A stretch of 64,000 nt of DNA, taken from NCBI GenBank assembly GCA_964636495.1, contig CAZWSL010000005.1:77997-141996 (forward strand), given 5' to 3'. The stretch's first letter is position 1, and every line of letters starts with the position of its first letter. Below are positions 60,537 through 64,000 of the stretch, piece after piece. Origin of the DNA: Desulfobacula sp964636495. Its GTDB lineage: Bacteria; Desulfobacterota; Desulfobacteria; Desulfobacterales; Desulfobacteraceae. The notes below the pieces were generated by a model. It did no database searches. It was given only the letters and a program-made list of their open reading frames with translations, and was not told the DNA's origin. A program made the position numbers and the translations under genes.

Positions 60537-61736
60537 TCAATTTTCCGGCTTCCAGTTCCGGGCTTTCAGAGCAATTTCATTGCGTTGTTTCTGAGATAAA
60601 ATCTTAATAAACCCGGCCTCTCTATTGGTAATGATTTCCCTGGATGCGGAATCTGCCTGTCCTTCTGCAACACAGAGCCAGAAATATGCCAGAGCCTTGT
60701 CCTGATTCACACCTTTGCCATATTCATATAAAGAGACAAGAAGAAATTGTGCTTTAATCAGATTTCTCTCGGCTGCTTTCCGGATAAACATGGCACCTTT
60801 TGTGGGATCCTGCTTTAACCCGGCACCAAAAAGTAAATATAAACCCGTACTAAACTGATTCTCAGGTGTTTCAAACTTTTCAATCCTGACCAGTTCACTC
60901 TCAATATATTCTGCCCTGGCCTGAAGCGCTTTTTTTGCCTCACCAGAGCTGTCCATATGGGCTATATATTGATCAAGCATTTCCAGAAGAGCTGGAACAT
61001 TGGGGTTTAACTGTTCATACAGAGCCATTTTTTCCGGAGATGTTTTCCTGATATGCCGGAGAAAATCACTACATATGCCGTCATACCCACCAACCCCGCC
61101 CAGCTGCTGACGGAAGCGGATCATTTTTTCATCGTATTTGTCAAGGCCGAAATCCTGATAAGCAAGCTCTTCAAGCAGCCAGGCATGACACTCCAACTCC
61201 CTGGATCTGACTCTATCCATCATCCCATTAAGGTACTGGGCACCATGGCCGGCCAGTTCATGAATGATAATTGCTGCCAGTTGTGGTAAAGGCCATTTGA
61301 TACCGTGGCGTGAGATGACAATGGGAACAGGCAGTTTTTTCCCATCTGTGGGATGGTCAAAATAAAAAGGCAGGAAAACCGCAAGATTCAGGCTGCTTAT
61401 ATCATGCTTTCTGTGGGGATAGTTGGGATTGTAATTCAGAGATATATCCCCCCTCTCTTTTACAGCATCAATAGCCTGTGCATTGGCTGGTGATTTTTCA
61501 TAGATTAAATCTATGGCCTGTTTGAGCCTTGATAAAGCAGTGTCTCCATCCATGATATCCACATCAAAGGATTCATATGATGCAGGCGGGACCGTAATAA
61601 TCTTAATTCCTCTGTAAATATCTTCCATGGGATCCTTGCCGGCATAACTCAGGGAAGAAGAGATAAAAATCAACAAGATCAACGAGATAAAAACAGGAAT
61701 ACCCATATTGGCATAATGTGCTGAATGCTTATCCAT
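60537..61736 (-). CDS. Exported protein with HELxGH motif and Sel1-like repeats
   Basis: 399 residues with an N-terminal hydrophobic segment (about 11-31) acting as signal or anchor. A metallopeptidase-like element, AAIIIHELAGHGAQYL, is followed by RELECHAWLLEELAY, similar to zinc-ligand arrangements, but the spacing is HExxxH rather than HExxH. The C-terminal 110 residues contain Sel1/TPR-like repeats (LLFGAGLKQDPTKGAMFIRK, SLYEYGKGVNQDKALAYFW). It is the last gene of the minus-strand operon after the ABM gene. Its function is unknown; a periplasmic protein-interaction or peptidase role is possible. Confidence 0.65.
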   Translation of the reverse strand: MDKHSAHYANMGIPVFISLILLIFISSSLSYAGKDPMEDIYRGIKIITVPPASYESFDVDIMDGDTALSRLKQAIDLIYEKSPANAQAIDAVKERGDISLNYNPNYPHRKHDISSLNLAVFLPFYFDHPTDGKKLPVPIVISRHGIKWPLPQLAAIIIHELAGHGAQYLNGMMDRVRSRELECHAWLLEELAYQDFGLDKYDEKMIRFRQQLGGVGGYDGICSDFLRHIRKTSPEKMALYEQLNPNVPALLEMLDQYIAHMDSSGEAKKALQARAEYIESELVRIEKFETPENQFSTGLYLLFGAGLKQDPTKGAMFIRKAAERNLIKAQFLLVSLYEYGKGVNQDKALAYFWLCVAEGQADSASREIITNREAGFIKILSQKQRNEIALKARNWKPEN

Positions 61737-61777
61737 TTTAATATGCTCCTTTGAGATTCAATATGCTTTTTTCAAGT

Positions 61778-62071
61778 TTATCCCGATACCACGCGATCGA
61801 GTATCAAGGGACTGCGCTCTTCGATCAGATTCTGGATGGCATCAGAAAATGTTTTGAAATGAGGCGCTGCCCGGTGGGCGTCAATCGCATCCTGACCATC
61901 ATAAACTTCATAGAATGTAAAATGTGTTGGATTCTCCGGATCAACATTCACATCAAACTGACGGCAGCCTGGTTCATTGGCTACCGATGATTCCGCATCA
62001 GCCTTGGCAGCGGCTATGAATGCATCGACACAATCGGGTTTAACTTTAAATGAAGCAACAACAGCGCGCAT
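61778..62071 (-). CDS. ABM-domain (antibiotic biosynthesis monooxygenase-like) small protein
   Basis: 97 residues from the ATG at 62071, which has AAGGAGG upstream. The ferredoxin-like ABM fold is suggested by VVASFKVKPDCVDAFIAAAK, ESSVANEPGCRQFDV and FTFYEVYDGQDAIDAHRAAP. Relatives include LsrG and YgiN. Such dimeric proteins are cofactor-free isomerases or oxygenases on small metabolites. It lies 37 bases downstream of the sigma-54 activator gene on the same strand and may share its transcript. Confidence 0.85.
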   Translation of the reverse strand: MRAVVASFKVKPDCVDAFIAAAKADAESSVANEPGCRQFDVNVDPENPTHFTFYEVYDGQDAIDAHRAAPHFKTFSDAIQNLIEERSPLILDRVVSG

Positions 62072-62108
62072 GAAAACCTCCTTAAAAGAATCAAGCAATT
62101 GTAATTTT

Positions 62109-63659
62109 TTAATATTTTATTTTTACCCTTTTCTCTGGTTTTATATTATACTTTTTCATCCGGTATTGCAGGGTGGATCTAGGGACGTCCAACAGGCGGG
62201 CTGCGCCATTTTTGCCGCCAAGTATCCCTCTGCATTTAATTAAAGCCTGTTCAATGATTTGACGTTCAGATTCCGCAAGGGTTGTGACTGCAGGCTTTAC
62301 TCCGATAGAAGGCTGCTCCTTTAGAATAGTCATTTTTTCAATATCAGAGGGAGTTACTTCCTTTCCAGGCTTCAGGATAATCATCCGTTTAACCAGATTT
62401 TTCAACTCCCTGACATTCCCCGGCCAGTGGTAGGTATTTAAAATCTCCAATGCTTGACGGGTGTATTCAGGAGCGGGCTGGTTCAGCAGCAGGCATTCCT
62501 TTTTGTTAATCTTGTCAATCAGGATGGATATATCCTCTCTCCTCTCCCTCAAAGGGGGGACATGAATCTGGATTATATTCAGCCGATAATATAGATCATT
62601 CCTCAGCTTTCCGTTTTGAATACTTATCATGGGATCCCGGTTGGTGGCTGAAATCAATCGGAAATTACACTCTATTGTCCGACTGTCGCCCACCCGTTCG
62701 AATTTGTTCTCCTGCAATACCTGGAGCAGTTTGACCTGCTGATTTTCCGGCAGCTCTCCCACTTCATCTAAAAAGATTGTTCCTTTATCCGCCAACTCAA
62801 ATCTGCCTATGCGTGCTTTGTCAGCCCCGGTGAAAGCACCCTGGGCATGTCCGAACAATTCACTTTCAAAAAGAGAGGCTGATATGGCAGGGCAGTTGAC
62901 TTTCACAAACATATGATTGCTTCTGGGGCTGCAATAGTGAATATACCGGGCTAAAAAGTCCTTACCTGTTCCGGTTTCACCGGTAATAAATACCGGGGCA
63001 TTGACTTTTGCAACTCTTCTAACCGAAGTCATAATTTCGGTCATCTGGTGTGATGAATAAACAAAATCTTTTGATTTGTAATCATCAAAACTCCCTATCA
63101 AATATCGTTTTTCACTTTCAAGATTCTGTTTTTCATCTTGCAGAGAATTATAGGATACCAGATTATAAACAGCTATGGATATTTGTTTTGATACTTCTGC
63201 AAGCAATTCTGACAATTCTGACAAGTTATCAGGTTTCTTCCTAAAAGAGAAATGAATTGCTCCGAATACCCGGTCCATCATGATCAAGGGAAAGGCCATA
63301 GTTGAAATCAATCCTGCATTAATCATCTGGGCAACAGAAAATTTATCCTTGTAATGGGTGAGATCTTCAATAATGATGGGTTTTCTACTCTGGATAACCA
63401 TTCTTGCAATAGTCCCCTTTGCCAGAGCACGTTTATCCAGACTGGAAATCCCTTTGGGTTCAATACCGTCAGCTTCTGTGAAGTATTGCAGAGAGTGGTT
63501 ATATTTATCATAAAGATTAATACTCATCCTGTCGTAGGGAAGATTTTTTTTCAATTCTATTGAAAGGGAATCAAAAAATTCCTGTTTCGAGGTCTTGGTA
63601 ATGACTGCATTTGTAATTTTCAACAGCATCTGATATCGTGTTTCAAGAGCCCATTTCAT
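62109..63659 (-). CDS. GAF domain sigma-54-dependent transcriptional activator
   Basis: 516 residues. Residues 20-170 are a GAF domain (FFDSLSIELKKNLPYDRMSI, ISTMAFPLIMMDRVFGAIHF). Residues 205-435 are the AAA+ domain with Walker A GETGTGKD, an intact GAFTGA loop, Walker B TIFLDEVGELP, ATNRD and WPGNVRELKNL. A Fis-type helix-turn-helix ends the protein (GGKNGAARLLDVPRSTLQYR). The layout is that of FhlA/NorR-like activators. It is divergent from a UxaA/SuyA-like gene with a sigma-54 promoter. Paired palindromic sites lie in the shared gap and again at 60197-60257, defining a probable local regulon. GGGAGGAAAG precedes the ATG. Confidence 0.93.
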   Translation of the reverse strand: MKWALETRYQMLLKITNAVITKTSKQEFFDSLSIELKKNLPYDRMSINLYDKYNHSLQYFTEADGIEPKGISSLDKRALAKGTIARMVIQSRKPIIIEDLTHYKDKFSVAQMINAGLISTMAFPLIMMDRVFGAIHFSFRKKPDNLSELSELLAEVSKQISIAVYNLVSYNSLQDEKQNLESEKRYLIGSFDDYKSKDFVYSSHQMTEIMTSVRRVAKVNAPVFITGETGTGKDFLARYIHYCSPRSNHMFVKVNCPAISASLFESELFGHAQGAFTGADKARIGRFELADKGTIFLDEVGELPENQQVKLLQVLQENKFERVGDSRTIECNFRLISATNRDPMISIQNGKLRNDLYYRLNIIQIHVPPLRERREDISILIDKINKKECLLLNQPAPEYTRQALEILNTYHWPGNVRELKNLVKRMIILKPGKEVTPSDIEKMTILKEQPSIGVKPAVTTLAESERQIIEQALIKCRGILGGKNGAARLLDVPRSTLQYRMKKYNIKPEKRVKIKY

Positions 63660-63715
63660 ACTTTCCTCCCGTTTCTGATCAATAGTGATAAGAGAATTAA
63701 TAACCTATTTGCCCG

Positions 63716-63777
63716 ATAAAAACAATGCCTAATATTGGGCATTGTGATTAATATTGGGCACCATTTTTCCGGCACTA
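63716..63777 (+). repeat. Activator-site module, copy 2
   Basis: Carries tgcctaatattgggca (63726-63741) and aatattgggca (63750-63760) with the same 19-base offset as copy 1 at 60197-60257, followed by ccatttttccggcac. It lies between the GAF activator gene and the divergent UxaA/SuyA-like gene, the expected position for an upstream activating sequence. Confidence 0.78.
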
Positions 63778-63824
63778 CTTTTTACAAATCTTAAAAAATC
63801 TATAATAACAACAAGTTATATTTA

Positions 63825-63840
63825 TGGCATCATCCTTGCT
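63825..63840 (+). promoter_or_regulatory. Sigma-54 promoter of the UxaA/SuyA-like gene
   Basis: TGGCAT-CATCC-TTGCT has GG and GC doublets 10 bases apart. It lies 108 bases before the start codon at 63948 and about 65 bases after the activator sites. Confidence 0.8.
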
Positions 63841-63947
63841 TTCTTATAGAAGAATATAAAGATGAATCGGTGATGATCATTCAGTGCAGATAAGAATTGA
63901 TTTTTCAGAAACATCCGATTCTTAACTCAAATATTTTGGAGGAATAA

Positions 63948-64000
63948 ATGGCACCTGATTTTTTAGTACATGAAGCCGCAGATGGTGTAGGTGTTGTGGT
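63948..64000 (+). CDS. UxaA/SuyA-like SAF-domain protein (3' end outside window)
   Basis: Only 17 full codons are in the window, after TGGAGGAATAA. They read MAPDFLVHEAADGVGVV, the typical opening of SAF-domain proteins of the UxaA family: the small part of altronate dehydratase and subunit SuyA of (2R)-sulfolactate sulfo-lyase. The FLVHE...D.VGV pattern fits SuyA-type starts well, but the length is too short to decide. It is driven by a sigma-54 promoter with activator sites. Confidence 0.6.
   Translation, partial: MAPDFLVHEAADGVGVV

Noticed and set aside
1..64000. tRNA, rRNA, CRISPR arrays, insertion sequences or phage genes
   Set aside because: No cloverleaf with a CCA-type end, no regularly spaced repeats, no transposase motifs and no terminal inverted repeats were found by reading both strands. 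The palindromes at 60207 and 63726 are too few and too spaced to be an array.

Overview
The window reads as a chromosomal segment of an anaerobic, sulfate-reducing-type deltaproteobacterium, probably Desulfobacterales. This is inferred from gene content: an aldehyde:ferredoxin oxidoreductase with a polyferredoxin, several MttB-type methyltransferases without an in-frame amber codon, a fused GlcD-GlcE with GlcF, a TauE/SafE exporter with receiver-domain proteins, and sigma-54 regulation. No rRNA, tRNA, CRISPR array, insertion sequence or phage gene was seen. Several genes are broken, mostly by loss of their middle part, so this stretch is shedding genes.

Layout. 1-3.7 kb (+): radical SAM protein (cut by the window edge), PHP histidinol phosphatase, flavodoxin-like reductase, TrmJ. 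3.8-9.05 kb (-): thiolase, then an aromatic amino acid operon consisting of a DAHP synthase-prephenate dehydratase fusion, chorismate mutase-prephenate dehydrogenase and a small cysteine-rich protein. That operon is preceded by a complete phenylalanine-type attenuator: sigma-70 promoter, 26-codon leader peptide with six Phe codons, mutually exclusive hairpins and tandem terminators. 9.1-20 kb: MttB family methyltransferase, 4-cluster ferredoxin, AOR and FAD amine oxidoreductase (-), a divergent PAS/sigma-54 activator (+), and a ProXWV betaine transporter with a sugar isomerase-like protein (-). 20.4-30 kb: divergent pair of operons, GntR plus a three-subunit molybdenum hydroxylase (-) and cupin, DUF2848, nitrilase, PreA-like protein and second MttB (+).

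30-42.3 kb (-): an eroded region with remnants of an ABC ATPase, a racemase, a GntR regulator and RidA, mixed with intact saccharopine dehydrogenase-like, ACC-synthase-like aminotransferase, SDR, D-cysteine desulfhydrase-like and alpha/beta hydrolase genes, then a second betaine-type ABC transporter and its IclR regulator. 42.5-50 kb (+): MerR regulator, FadH-type flavoenzyme, methyltransferase, GlcD-GlcE fusion and GlcF. 50-55.5 kb (-): PatB C-S lyase and a sigma-54-driven operon of a nucleotide-kinase-like/receiver fusion, a receiver, TauE/SafE, a small membrane protein and another receiver. 55.8-59.8 kb (-): CoA ligase, enoyl-CoA hydratase, beta-lactamase-like hydrolase. 60-64 kb: a GAF/sigma-54 activator operon (-), and two near-identical activator-site plus sigma-54 promoter modules, one before a C-terminal remnant of an Ldh_2 dehydrogenase and one before a UxaA/SuyA-type gene that runs off the window.

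Together the window suggests a scavenging specialist for methylated and quaternary amines (two betaine transporters, two MttB homologues, an amine oxidoreductase, AOR) and probably C3 or sulfonated acids (GlcDEF, SuyA-like, TauE). Catabolic operons are controlled by local regulators. No corrinoid protein or corrinoid:folate methyltransferase is encoded here, so the MttB proteins must rely on partners elsewhere.
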